Below are positions 32,407 to 44,869 of a stretch of DNA of 64,000 nucleotides, one piece after another. Within the stretch, counting starts at the first letter, position 1, and each line of letters starts with the position of its first letter. The stretch is from assembly GCA_022496805.1 (NCBI GenBank), contig CM040107.1, positions 16,169,501-16,233,500 on the forward strand, in the 5' to 3' direction. The position numbers and the translations under genes were made by a program. The DNA is from Pohlia nutans (taxonomy: Eukaryota > Streptophyta > Bryopsida > Bryales > Mniaceae). Below the pieces are notes generated by a model. The model had not been told where the DNA came from and searched no databases. It worked only from the letters and a program-made list of their open reading frames with translations.

Positions 32407-33259
32407 ACGTCGTCTGGAACGCCACAGTCGGGCGGGTAAACTGATGAGTCGTGGTATACATAGTCGGTAGTATCGCCAGGGGTCGAGTTGGTATAGTTGG
32501 GATGCCTCGTCCCATCAATACAAAAGTTTCGTGAAAAATGGTACCTTCCGGGGTATTCATCATTCCCTGTGTGAACTCCATGTAGTGTTGTAAAGAAGGG
32601 TCGGTAGAGGTCGATGCTACGACTTGCCGCCGAATCTCGTATGTTGGTCGGGGATCTATTTCCATGGTAGTATTGTGTACTACTGTCGGTGGGACGGTCT
32701 CCGACTGTAAGTTTCGCCATACTCTGTGAAAACGAGGGTTAGAGAGCTGGTCGGCAGTTACTTCGAGTGGTAAGGGAGAATTGGTAGCTCACGTACGCGG
32801 TCGTTCCATACTAGTGACGCAGCAGCAGTCTGATCTAGATCTGGCTCTGCTAGGTAGGTCGGGCTGTGAGATCTGTTGGGCTAGTCTTTCGTGCTGGCCT
32901 AGTCGGTTGCTCTTTGGCACCGTAAGCCTTGTTCACAGACTGCTCTTACAGATTCGTGGTCAGTAGCATTATCGACTGTTGTCTACCTTGGTCGGCTGTC
33001 GGACACAATGATCATCGAAGCTCTTGATGGCTACTCGAGCTTAAGATTTTTCTCAAGACTTATGATTTTTGTGTAGGAAGCGGATGACTGCTGTTTCCCA
33101 GGGACGTATAGCGTCTAGCGTTAGTTCGGCAGGATCAACTAGGAGCTAGATTTGGATCTGAATCGATTAGGATCTGGATCTGGATCTAGATCTAGATCTG
33201 GATGTGACTAGCCCAACAGAAAGACTGGTGTCTGAGCTGAACTTTGCATGGTCGCCAAA
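32407..33259 (-). pseudogene. Family B-II leader and gag N-terminus
   Basis: Gag starts near 32665 on the minus strand (MEIDPRPTYEIRRQV) and is cut by LTR B3 at 32406. Upstream is a leader of about 590 bp containing the GATCTA hexamer array (33151-33204). The primer site TTTGGCGACCATGC, read on the minus strand, abuts LTR B4. Confidence 0.7.
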
Positions 33260-33805
33260 TGTTAAGGAGGTTTTTCTAAGAACCGACCTTAAACGAATGA
33301 GATTACTCCTCACAAGACTACTCTATGCTGGACTAGTCACTTAGAGATTAAGAGGAGTAGTAAGTGGTTTCTACGAAGGAGAACGTACTATCGACTAGGA
33401 AAAAGCACCAGTATGCTAGAGAGTCGAATCCAGCATACCTACAGACTACTGCAACTAATCAAGATACAAACACAAAGAACGATAAAAGAGTAAGAATCAG
33501 CAGTAGTCTAACAGCAGCAATAGTCCAACATACTAGTTCGTACAAGAAGAGTTAAGACAAGAACGAAGTACAACTCAGGCTGCCAAGAAGATGTACAAAA
33601 TGTATAGCAACTCCTCTCTCAACGAGAGGGAAAGTACATATGGGAGACTGGTCTGACAGTGTGTCAGACTGGTCGACCGGAATAGTCGGGTCGACCAGTC
33701 TGTACCAGCCTGTACTACCGGGTATCGCCTGTCGGGTCTATTCCTGCCGGGTATAGACTAGCCTACTCTTAGCCTAAGGGAATATCAACGAATATTCAGT
33801 TAACA
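33260..33805 (-). repeat. Family B LTR B4, 5' LTR of element B-II
   Basis: 546 bp from TGTTAACTG (33805) to CCTTAACA (33260) on the minus strand, followed by the primer site. By eye it differs from B2 at many positions and is closer to B5, so B2 and B4 may not descend from one insertion. Confidence 0.8.
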
Positions 33806-34342
33806 CAAAATTATTGTGATTTTTATAAGTGTTAGTGACTTATCTATATTAATACAGTTTAGACCAAAAATAAACGTTAAAAAATGAAAGAAGTTCGTAC
33901 ATTGATCAAGATTGGAATACATACACCAATGAAATTTGAACTGAAAAGAGAATATATTCCTAAAAAATAAAACAAAATAACAAACTTCCGAATTTACCCT
34001 AGAACTACCGCATAATACATGTGATGCATATATAAGTATGTACTGTATTTTAGCATATTTGCAGTAATCCCACGCTTCTTTCATTAGTATTTTGATAGTT
34101 ACACAACTCCAAATGGAAATTTAATCTATTTTTGTGAAAGATGTGTATTATAAGTGTCCAACTCTGAACATTACAATTCCAAATCATTTTTATTGATCTG
34201 CCGAAAACTGAAGTATCATTTTATGGAAAATAAAAAAATATTAAATACGTCATCAACTTTATTTTTACACAAAATTTGAATTATGTCAATCATTCAAAGT
34301 TAAATTCCACACAATAAAACTTTTCAATGTGAATCACTTCAG
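33806..34342. other. AT-rich spacer
   Basis: Strongly AT-rich sequence between a family B LTR and a family B fragment. No coding frame, repeat or RNA gene is supported. It may be the original genomic sequence into which the elements inserted. Confidence 0.4.
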
Positions 34343-37206
34343 CCTATGATTCAGCCTATCAACCAACCATCGTTTTCACAGGCACATACTAGGCCCCTAC
34401 CACAGAACCCGTACAATCGACCGGTAGCTTCCCAGCCACCACTCCTATCGACTGTCATCCAGTACCAACCCACCATACCTATGTGTGCATCTTGTGGTTG
34501 CTATGGTCACGTTCTCGAACAATGTGCACTATACAACCCTCAGTCGATAGACTATTCGGTACCTGCAGTCCAGATGCAACAGCAGCCTTCCTACCCAACA
34601 GCTACACTCCCAACTCGGACGACTGCTTGGAAACCGGTAGCAATGCCCACCTACAAGGAAGGTAAGTGTGCCATTACGCATGTCCATCGATTTCTCAATG
34701 CCCTTACTTTGAATGGCGAAACTGATGCGGCTATTACTATAGCGTTATTTGGAAATTCGCTAGTCGATGCGGCTAACTATAATTGGTTCTCGACTCAACG
34801 AACGTCCTACCCACACCAAGACTTACACGGAATTCTCGATGCCTTCAAACACCGCTACCAAGCTATCGACAATGACGACCAGGCTTACCTACGTTTCCGC
34901 AGTATGAACCAGGATGCCAAAGAGTCAGTTGACGATTGCTACGAACGGATGATGAAACTAGCCAGCCAGTTTGAGGTCCTTCCGGCTGATAATTTCCTAC
35001 TACGAAATTTCCGAGCTGGTTTGTTGAAGTATCTGCAGGTAGCCACAGTCGGACTACCAAGATCGACACTAGCCCAGGCCAAGAAATCGGCTAAGCTAGC
35101 TGAAAGCGGACTACCTAAGGAACCCGACTCGACCACTACCGAACGAGCCAAGACTACCAAACGAGCATTTTGCAACCGATGCAAGAAGCTAGGCCATCTC
35201 GAACGCGATTGCTAGCTCAATCCAGAGAGCGAGATTGGTAAAAGGCGTGCAGCGGCTAATATGACAGTCCCGATAGCAGCAGCCACACAAGTGTCGACTA
35301 CCTCCGAATCAAGGAGTCGACCGCCCCGGGATAGCACACTACGACGGATATTCCCTTGTTCTCTTTGCAAAACTTTGGACCATCCGACACACATGTGTCC
35401 CCTACTGAAGGATCCGAAGGTCGTCAAATTCCTTAATCAGCAGATCGAAACCAAGCCCAACACATCGTCAGTAGTCATTGAAGAACTACCGAACACTACG
35501 GTTGGTGTCTTGACGGTCGCAGCGATTACCAGAAGCTAGTCGACCCCCGAGCAGTTGACTCCTGACGAGACCACGGAGACGACCGACTGGACTGCCCAAG
35601 AACTACTACGTGATCAAATGATGCAAGAAGTTCGTCAACTCCAAGCCGAGTTGGAAACAACAACTTCCGCTAAAGACCCAAAGTCGACTGAGGACTCGCC
35701 CTCACTCGACTGGGACGCGGATGCATTACCGCAACAAACGATCACCCCTCGAGATGACCCTGACCAATTGACTCGGGCCACAGTCGACCAAGGCAGCATT
35801 GCATTCGGCGCCGTCCAGCAGCAGATCCTCGATCAACTCCAAGACTGCAAATTGCAGGTTTCCATCCGTGACTTACTACAGTTATCACCGACCCTCACCA
35901 AACTGGTTCGGGATCGACTGACTAATCCCGACCAGGGATCAACTCCTGAGTTATCCTACTCGACTACAGAGGAGGTGGCAATCGCCGCAGTAGCAGTCAT
36001 CGACAAACACATGCCAGTCATCAAAGTCTCAGTCGGCAAAAAACATGGTCGACGACGTTCTGATTGATGGCGGATCCGGCGTCAATGTGATCACCGAAGA
36101 TGAACGCCAACGTTTGGGACTATCCAAGCCCTCACCCGCACCATTCAACTTCAAGATGGCCAATGGCACCATAGCACGGCCGAAAGGATTGATCAGGGAT
36201 GTCAGAATTCATATTCATGGCATCCCCTACATAGCCACGCTTATAGTCATCGATTGCTCGACAGTCAAGTCAGACTACTGGTTATTACTCGGTCGACCCT
36301 GGCTTCGACATGCCAAAGTCATACACGACTGGGGCAACAATGAGGTGCAGATCATGCGCAATGGCACCGTCAAGACCGTCAAGATAAATCGACAATAAGG
36401 ATACGAGGCGGTTACACCACATGCTCTAGTGTGTTACAACTTCGCGGAAGGTATCACCGATTGAGAGGAGGAAATCTTAGTGGCGTCCGACCCGACCCTC
36501 CACACAATGGGCACAATCGACTGGAACCTCCTAGCTACCGAGTCGACAGTCGACCAGACTGGGACAGAATCAACTACGACGGCCACTATCACTAGGCACC
36601 AAGGTATTCAACATACACTAGGAACAATGTCGGTAGACGAGACACCAATACAAGACAAGCTGCGCTTCATGGACATTGCCCATTGGAATCACAATGGGGA
36701 GGATCGACTCGACTATATCAACGTCGGTACCTCTACCGACCCCAAGATGTTGAAGCTAAACGCAAATCTGAGCCCTAGTCTCAGAGCTAGTGCAGAATCC
36801 CTGTTTCAAGAATTCATCGACATTTTTGCCTTCTCTTACAAAGGTCTGCGAGGTATACCGGAACACATAGCGACTCATCGGATCGAGCTCAACCCGACCA
36901 TCTCGCCTAGTCACCAGGCAAGATACCGGATGAACCTGAACTATGCCTAAGCCGTAAAGGACGACTTGGAACGGCTTCTAAAAGCAGGGTTCATCGCACC
37001 AGTCGACCAGGCGACATGGCTATCCCCAATAGTTGTGGTTCCCAAACAAAATGGGAAATTACGGATATGCGTAGATTTCCGTCGACTTAATGCAGCAACC
37101 AAGAAAGACCCGTACCCCCTTCCGTTCACGGACGAGGTAGTCGACGCTGTCATAGGCTATGAAGTCTACTCCTTCATCGACTGCTTCTCAGGCTACCGCC
37201 AAATGC
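34343..37206 (+). pseudogene. Family B internal fragment B-III (gag-protease-RT), no LTRs
   Basis: Starts abruptly within gag (PMIQPINQPSFSQAHTRP) and ends abruptly in RT (FIDCFSGYRQMQ). It includes zinc knuckle CASCGCYGHVLEQC, the gag domain, second knuckle CNRCKKLGHLERDC, protease LIDGGSGVNVI at about 36064, and RT (WLSPIVVV, KLRICVDFRRLNAATKKDPY). It has several stops and a frameshift just before the protease (36045). Flanking sequence is AT-rich on both sides. It is a good reference for the codons lost in B-II. Confidence 0.85.
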
Positions 37207-37981
37207 AATATTTATTAAAATGACACAAAATGGTCATTTTGAGACTCCCAACCCTCTATTGCGGGCGTCCTTTCAAGGATAGTTGTTGAAGCCAAAGATA
37301 AAGAAAGGTCGAATTAGATTGATTGATGAAATAAAAGAACTAGAAGTTACTTTGAGCTCATTACAATCAAAGATAAACAAAAGAAATTAATGCTCATTAA
37401 ATTGAGACAACTTGCACATTTTGAGACTTCCATACACCAACCCATTCAATTAATCACATTTGAAGTGAAAAGTATGAAGAGCACACTGATGCCATCTACT
37501 TTGTGGAAGTTCGCACATATTATTTGATGTATGGGAGCGTGGGAATTTCCAGAACGGTGCTCATAAACACAGGTTTAGAAGATAATGCGTCCTAGAGTAT
37601 ACAAGTATGACTAGTACTAGTAGATCATGATACAGTTATAGACATGAGATATTCAAATAATTCAATTATAGGGTACATGAGACATGTACCCTATAATTTT
37701 CCACCTCTTTACCCTAAAACTTTAACATTGAACTACTCTAAGTACTAACCCACGGTTATAGGTGCAGCGGTCATAGGGTACCAAAATTTACTATTATTAG
37801 TAAAAATCCTAAAAATAGAATTTTATTTTCTAAAATTAGTGTCATTTTTAAAATTCAGATGGATCCTATGCTCTAAGCTCTCCAAATCCCCACTCTCTGG
37901 ACTTGGGCTCTCCTCTCTAAGCTCGCACGATAGCGTCGTTGTTCGCAAACCCCCCATACTTCTCGATCCGCTCCCGAGATC
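37207..37981. other. AT-rich spacer with a perfect hairpin
   Basis: No convincing ORF. It contains a perfect inverted repeat at 37664-37698. The last 100 bp before 37982 are C/T-rich and could be the 5' flank of the degenerate gene. Confidence 0.4.
37664..37698. repeat. Perfect 16-bp-stem hairpin
   Basis: AATTATAGGGTACATG, loop AGA, CATGTACCCTATAATT: every base of the 16-bp arms pairs. It is not followed by a T-run typical of a terminator and lies in non-coding DNA. Confidence 0.85.
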
Positions 37982-40799
37982 ATGCTTAAGCTTCGCAAAG
38001 TAAAACAAGAGCACCTACCCGCGATTGTAGAACTCTCTAGCGAATCGGAAGGAGAGACACCTGCCCAGTGTAGATCTAACGAGGGAAAGACATTGAATCC
38101 ATTTCCGCTTCCTCATCAGTCCAGTTATCGCACACCATGTACTAGTCCATCTTCCTCCTCTTTGTCTCGTCCTCCTCTCTATCCTGCTTCTTCTGATTCT
38201 CTCACTATCATGCAATGTTTGAAACAAATGCATTGCATTCTTGGCTGTCGAAACGAATTGGCCCAAATTGATTTCGACGCCATTGAATATCAAAAGGTTC
38301 AGTTCCTGCCGCCCACGTTTGATGGGGATGTTGTTTTTGAATTGCCTTCGTGTAGAGGGAGTGTTCATTCCTCAAGTGCCAAGAGCATGGAAGAAATGGA
38401 CAAACGGTATGATGGTCATGCTTGGATGCGCACTCTCACTTCTAATATTAACAATAATTTGGGGCTTAAGTTCAGAAGGTCAGCGTGCGTGGGCCATCTT
38501 TGTTGTGAAAACCTTGACTGTGATTATCTAAAACGCACTTCTAAGAAGAACGAGATTGAATGGACAGGTACAACCATAAATCCATTCTATGTAGGTCTGG
38601 ACCCGTAGTCAGATTAATCTCTGGTTTGCAGGGTCTGCAAATCAATTCCATCTTGTTTTGCTATGTGCCCCGCACGTATCTATTATGTGCTCAATGTTGT
38701 AGATAGGTCGAGAACATGCATCCATTTAGGACACCATCGCCACCCCGTAGCAACTGCCCAATGCCGGAAATCTATGGAGACCATCACGGGCTTGATTGCG
38801 TCAGAAGCTCAGAAGACACCTACGGCAAAGAACTCTGCTATTGCATTAGCAGCAAGCAAGGAGTTCATGGATACCTTCTTAGTCCATGCTGGACCGGGTC
38901 CGAAGGAGATGCTTCGCGGGGCGGAATTGGATGAGGTTATGGACAAGTTTTGCATGCTCAGCTCTCCGAAACATCATCGCATCCTTCCGCGCATCTGCCA
39001 AAGGTAAAGGCAAAATTGACAGGATTCTGGAAATGAAGAAGGTGGCAAAGATGGAGTACATCCACGACAACATCTTCCCTGGTCAAGGGCAAGACAAAGT
39101 GTACCTGTTCAAGATGCTTGTGGACGGTCCCGGTAGTGGAGTTGACCTCGTGCGCCAAATGCAGCCGGGAGGAGACCTTCAGAATTTCTTCATTACGTTT
39201 GACCACGTGAAGCGAGTAAAGCCTTGGACAACACTGGCTTGTCACGTCTACGGTTCTACGTATTGAACAGTCATGACAATTGCGGTTTGTGACATGCAGA
39301 CCGAAGGTACAGATGGCCAAGTCATTTTCTGGAAATGCCTAAACAAAGTGATGGCTAGAAATGGTGTTCCTGACCCTAATTTCAAAGGATTCATGTGCGA
39401 TAGTGCACAAACTAATTTCAATGCGGTACGCATTGTTTATGGATCTGGAGATCCATCCGTGGTTATGGTGGACCGGGAGAGGACGTGCTTGTTTCAGTGG
39501 TCTACAAGCATGCACAAGCATACGGAGAAGCTAATTTCAAAAAGCTTCCGGAACCAACACATCAGGTTCTGCAGAGTACAAGGATGCTACCTCGATGGCT
39601 GAGGCGGATTTGATGTATCAAAAGCTTCGGGCTTGCTTCAAGAGCAACAACTGAAGATGCAATCCGGGAACTAGAAGATTGGTTGGCCTTTTGGCATTTT
39701 TGCTATCGCCAGTGGGGAGGATTTATGGAAACGGTATGGCCTTCTATTGTCTTCAACTCTCACATTCTACTTTTCCTTTGGCTACGACTATCTCAATACC
39801 GTGTGACCTTGGCATAGGATTTATATTGTGTTTATTCTCTCTGATGTTTGTCTTCCTCTTTTCTGTCCAGAACCTTACTCCAGAAGAACTGGCAGACATC
39901 CCAACTTGCAATCTGGCAGAAATTGTTCACAATAGATGGCTGCAGTCTTCGGGCAATCGTTGATCTGACCTCTTCGTAGCAACCACCGACGACTGGGCCC
40001 GCGCCTTCATGCAAATGACCAACTACCGTTCGTACTTGTGTGGCGGAGCGTCTGGAAAAGGACCTTCTAAACATGACTTGAAACTTAAGCGAGCTTTGCA
40101 ATCACAAGATGGAAAGAAGATAGCTGATGCACTTGCTGAAATGCCCGGGGGTGAAGATTTCTGCAACCGTGAACCGCATCTAGAGGGCGAAAAGGTTTTT
40201 GGTTCCACGAAGAGGAAGTTAGACATGCCTATTGGTTCAGAAGGTGACTCCCATCATCTAGACAAGGTAAACTTCTCGCACCTGCGTGTCTAGACTCGTT
40301 CAGTTGCTGCCCGTCAAACTGCACAGGAGACATTTGATTCAAAAGCTCTTGTGCCCTTCACGTCACACGTTCTGGAAACAGACTGCGATGTGACCAAATG
40401 GCACATTGCGAGGATAACGCAGAAGTCCAAAAAACGATGTCATGCAGTACAGGCAAATAACAATTCCAAGTGCCGAATGCTCATCATCAGGGGAAGCAAA
40501 GCAACTGCAGCTCCTACCTACAGAGGCCTCAAACAAAAGTTTCACGCTGAGGGAAGCGACACAAAAGATTTTTTATTCTGTCCGGACCAAATTGCAAGGT
40601 GTGTAATGGGTCCTAAGCGTGGGTTTGTTGTAACGCGTCCGGAGATCCCTCATGTTTGGCCAGTCCTAATGGGGACCGATCTGTCCCGTCACGAGATCTT
40701 GGAGCTCCAAGAGGCTGGTTTCCACCTTCCATCTATGACTCCGCTCTCGCCACGGCCCCTCTTCCCAGGATCTAAGCTCTTTGAGGCAGTGTTGTAGGC
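37982..40799 (+). pseudogene. MULE-like transposase-related protein, degenerate
   Basis: The frame begins at ATG 37982 and is conserved in pieces: LRKVKQEHLPAIVELSS; a Cys cluster (CVGHLCCENLDCDYL); after two stops near 38597-38615, LVCRVCKSIPSCFAMCPAR and CIHLGHHRHPV; after a shift near 38970, GQDKVYLFKMLVDGPGSGVD and LACHVYGSTY; after a TGA at 39264, VMTIAVCDMQTEGTDGQVIF and FKGFMCDSAQTNFNAVRIVY; then WLAFWHFCYRQWGGFM, an insertion or intron ending about 39869, TPEELADIPTCNLAEIVHNR and on to the stop at 40797. The VMTIAVCDM...FW...GFM.DSA..N arrangement fits a MULE-type DDE core. The whole protein resembles, from memory, an uncharacterised family in mosses and charophytes. It is certainly non-functional as read. 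Confidence 0.65.
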
Positions 40800-40989
40800 T
40801 CATCCGAAACCTCCGAATTCTGATCGTGTCCCCACCATTCGGAGCGGCAAGAGCGTGTGTCACAACCCCAAAGCGCCCGCAGAAGCTCACAGAAACCAAT
40901 GGGAGAGCACCCACAACGTTAAGGCAACAATTGTCGGAGTGAACCATCTGCCAAGGGCTACACCATCTGCCACTGCAAACTCAAACACC

Positions 40990-42765
40990 ACAGGCGACTG
41001 ACGGCATCCATTCAAGGCCTCGGGTTCAAACGCAAAACGACCTACATCAGCAGGGAAATGCTCGACGTCCTTTGCACAGTCGAGTCCATTATCGACCGCG
41101 ACATGCAATGGAACTAGGCGACATGGATGTTCAATTTCATCGCCATCGACATCAAGACGATGCAGACCACGAAGAGAGACACGCTCCCAACACGCGCGCA
41201 AGTGGGACCAGGAGCAACTAGAGAAGTGTGCCAAGCGGGGTCGACTTGCCTCCTTAAGCCACATTCTACCTCGCCAGGTCGACCTGACCTCATCCAACAG
41301 CGAGGCCCAGTTGACTCCACCACCGACACCAGGCAAAGCCCCCCTCCCTGACACACCTCCGCCATCATTAGCCGCGTTCGAGCCACTCAACCTCGAAGCG
41401 GCCTACGAACCTGCGCCACTCGGCGAGTTTCGCCAGCCACCGCCCATCTCACCAACGCCTCGACCCCCGACGTCACCCGGGGTCAATTGACCACCATCCG
41501 ACTCACCAACAACACGAGCCACGACGTTATCCATGCACTAGCGCTAGCGCCTGAACGACGTACATGGCTCCGTGAATCGACTCGAAGATATTGGCTCCCG
41601 AGTCAACCTCCTTTTCTAAGAGGCTATTCAATCAAAGACCACCCTTCAAGCCAAGCTCGACCGCACCAGGATGGAGAGCAATCGACTGACAAAAGACTCC
41701 ACAGCTTACAAGCACCAGGTCGATACCCTCACTATAGAGTTGGCGAATATGCGCACCACACTCACCACCGTCACCGAGGAGAAGATTCAGATGGACAACA
41801 CAGTCGCCAAGTTGATAGTCGACCTCAACGCCAGTCGACAACAAGTACAGAATCACCAGAGCGAGCTCGTGGTAGTACGAAACGAACTCGAGTCGGCACG
41901 AGCCAAAGTAACAACGACCCAGCTCAGTCTTCAGCAAGCTCGGAGAAACACAGTGGACTCCAACAACCGACTCGACCAACTGATACAGGACAACGAGGAG
42001 AAGTCTCGACATTTTGCAACGAGGAAACTGCAACTCCACAAACTTCGAGCGCGCAAGTTCAACTCCGACTAAAGGCAAGAAACCAAATCTAGATTCTCCT
42101 CCACACCCTCAGCAACGACCGCCGCCAGCTCAACATGTACCACCGGCAACTCGGCCAACTATAGCTCGACCACCCCAACTTGGAGATCGCACCAGTTGAC
42201 GAAGAAGAAGAGGAAGATAAGAGCCACCTCGAACGTGACCATTGGCTTTGGGAGAACCAGTCGACTGACGATGACGAGGTAATGAGTACCGACGTCAAGT
42301 TGAGTGAGGACGACGAGGCGGACGACAGCGAGTCGACCAATGAAGACGAGGATCGAGACCAGCAGACACCACCAGCCGATTGCCAAGACTCGGTGCAATA
42401 GCAGCCACCAGCAGAGCACCCTCCTCCACCACAGCAGCAGCAGGACCAACAGCTCCCAGCACCCGACCAGACAACGACAGCACACACACCATCAGCAGTC
42501 AACACCCAAGTCGACTCACCCGCATTCTCTTCACCACACTCTCTTGGATTCGACTTTTCTGGGATGCCTTCAGATATCCACTCACCCGTCATGACCCAGG
42601 ACTCTAGTGACGTCAACCAGTGATGAGTTGACTATAGTCCGGGTCAACTACCCGCAGACGTCTCAACCACGGGTAATTATGTCAATCCTCGTGACCATTT
42701 TCCCTAGTCACCTACCGGAGTAGACTAAAGTCCACAGGAGTGTATTTAGCTCAGAGGGAGGGCAA
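40990..42765 (+). pseudogene. Family B fragment B-IV: downstream ORF only
   Basis: The frame TASIQGLGFKRKTTYISREM, then MLDVLCTVESIIDRDMQW stop, matches the minus-strand ORF at 19466-20254. The coiled-coil part (NRLTKDSTAYKHQVDTLTIE, MRTTLTTVTEEKIQMDNT) is open from 41671 to 42072 and matches 18719-19123. An acidic tail follows. Gag and pol are missing: the 5' end joins the MULE-like pseudogene. The polypurine tract CAGAGGGAGGGCAA is at 42752-42765. Confidence 0.75.
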
Positions 42766-43309
42766 TGTTAATCGAATATTCGTTGGATATTCCCTTAGGC
42801 TAAGAGTAGGCTAGTCTATACTTGGCAGGAATAGATCCGGTAGTCAATACCCGGTAGTACCGGCTGGTACAGACTAGTCGACCCGACTATTCCGGTCGAC
42901 TAGTCTGACACACTATGAGACCAGTCTCCTATATGTACTTTCCCTCTCTTTGAGAGAGGTGTTGCTATACATTTTGTACATCTTCTATACTGGCAGCCTC
43001 AGTTGTACTTCATTCTTGTTGTAAACCTTCATATGTGCACTAGTATGTTAGACTACTGCTATAGTAGTATCATTTCCTACTCTTGTATCGTTCTTTGTGT
43101 TTGCATCTTGGTTAGTTGCAGTAGTCTATGAGTATGCAGTAGCCGACTTACTAGCATACTGGTGCTTTTTCCTAGTCGACAGTATCTTCTCCTTTGTTAG
43201 AAACCTCTTACTACTCCTCTCAATCTCTATTTACTAGTCTAGAGTAGAGTAGTATTGTAAGGAGTAGTCTCATTTGTTTAAGGTCGGTTCCTAGAAAACC
43301 CCCTTAACA
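42766..43309 (+). repeat. Family B LTR B5, 3' LTR of B-IV
   Basis: 544 bp, TGTTAATCGAAT to CCCTTAACA, directly after the polypurine tract. It contains the paired hairpins and TATA-like CCTATATGTAC found in the other copies. Confidence 0.85.
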
Positions 43310-43384
43310 CGCTGCACCGACAATCTAAGACGCGCCAAGTTCGCCTTCTTCATCGGTTACTGCCAAACCTAAATCTTTTAAGGA

Positions 43385-43691
43385 TCACAAAATTGCATTG
43401 CAAAAAGATGAAGATGACCATAACATAGAGGCCAAGGGTAGTGAAGATAGTGATGCCGATGAGGATTATGGGTTAGCAATTGAAAAGGTCAAAAAGTATT
43501 TTGCCTTCCACCGAGATTTTGTTGCCTTATACACTAACCCTGAAGCAGAAAATGTCCAATGCCGTGCTTGCTACAAGCTCTTGGGCAAGACTGTGTTTGA
43601 TGTATATCGGCATGCCAGCACCTCCAAAACTAAGCATAACCTAATGCACCGAGGTGTTACTACAGCCATAGCCGCTATCTACGGTGAATAA
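43385..43691 (+). CDS. Fragment of a zinc-finger (BED-like) protein
   Basis: The open frame up to a TAA at 43689-43691 includes an acidic region (DEDDHNIEAKGSEDSDADED) and VQCRACYKLLGKTVFDVYRH then STSKTKHNLMHRG. The pattern C-x2-C followed by H and a TKH segment resembles BED or TTF-type fingers of hAT-like transposases and host proteins. The true start is unknown because LTR B5 ends just upstream (43309) and may have removed 5' exons. No catalytic domain follows. Confidence 0.4.
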
Positions 43692-44240
43692 GCACCTCCT
43701 AGACGCCAAGCATAGGTACCACGTGACGAAACACGTCCAGACCGCCGATCGCGCCACTAACAACAATCCGAGGACGAATTGCACTTTGCAAAGGAGGGCA
43801 AAATGTTACGGGACCAAGACGCACGGCCGCCATGGAGGACAAGGGATAGGAGGACGGTGGCACTGGCTGTGATTAGCATAGATAGCGGACCCAGGCTTAA
43901 GTATAAGAACAGTTGTGAGACAGGGAAGAAACACCTCTTCGTACTTGAGATCATTTTTGCTATTAAGTTCCAGTCTTACACTTGCAGGTCACTCCTTGTA
44001 TACTCCTTGTTAAACATGGACTCCATGGTTGTGCCTCTATGTAATACATGGGTTCAAATCCTTTGTTTAACATAGTTCCTCGGACTTAGCCTCTATACTG
44101 TACAATTCTACTCTTACATCTTTTGAATAGACGTATGTTTTTTGCAATCTCTGACTCTATTGTTCTGACTCATTAACTGATCTTACTCTGTTGCTATCTA
44201 ACTTTGGAGACTGGGATACCATGTATTCTGTCTCTCTAGC
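43692..44240. other. Spacer without supported gene
   Basis: Short frames on both strands have no recognisable domain. Minus-strand reading from 44240 gives a stop-rich Glu/Ser-rich stretch that might be a remnant of the paralogue at 49078-50297, but I could not support this. Confidence 0.3.
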
Positions 44241-44869
44241 TGTCGAACCTCGTTTTTCTCAAAAGCGGGCAGTGAGGGTTTTTAGGGCAGCTAGGAGTAG
44301 CTCCAGCCGCCATAAATAGAGAAGAAGTGGCCATAATGGCCTATTTATTTATTTGGAGAGAGTGGCGCTCGGGCGCGTCCTTGAGCGATTACTACAGGAC
44401 CGGATTGGCGGCGGATTCCGGTAGGCAACCAGATGGGCGACCGGGTAGAGTAGGACGGGTCTCTGCCGGATTCGGCCGCGATTCGCGCCTTAAAATGGTC
44501 CGCCCTAAACTTGGCGACTCACTATTCATTTCCACTTAGCTCTCCCAATCCTTCTCTTCACCAAACTTTTGTCTTCCCGGATAGCATTAGAATAGAGAGT
44601 GCGCGATCGGAGAGAGAAGAAAGGGGCCGCCGGAGACTTAGGCGCGGTTTGCGGGTTAGAAGAGAGGTGCGCCCGGTGCCTATAGAGATGCCAAGAAAAG
44701 GAGAGAGTTCTGCAAGGTTCAAAATCGCAAAGAAGAGGGTGTGCGCAGTTGTCTCGGAACACCTGGGGGATTTTGAGATGTTGCGCGAAGACCTCGCGAC
44801 CATGGGGTGCGAAGAACTCCTCTACCGGACCTGGGACATCGAGGATACCGGAATGCTGGAGGAGTAAGT

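Noticed and set aside
31885..33259. B3 and B4 as the LTR pair of one small element
   Set aside because: They are in opposite orientation, B3 lacks a primer site after it, and the sequence between them is the B-II leader and gag start.
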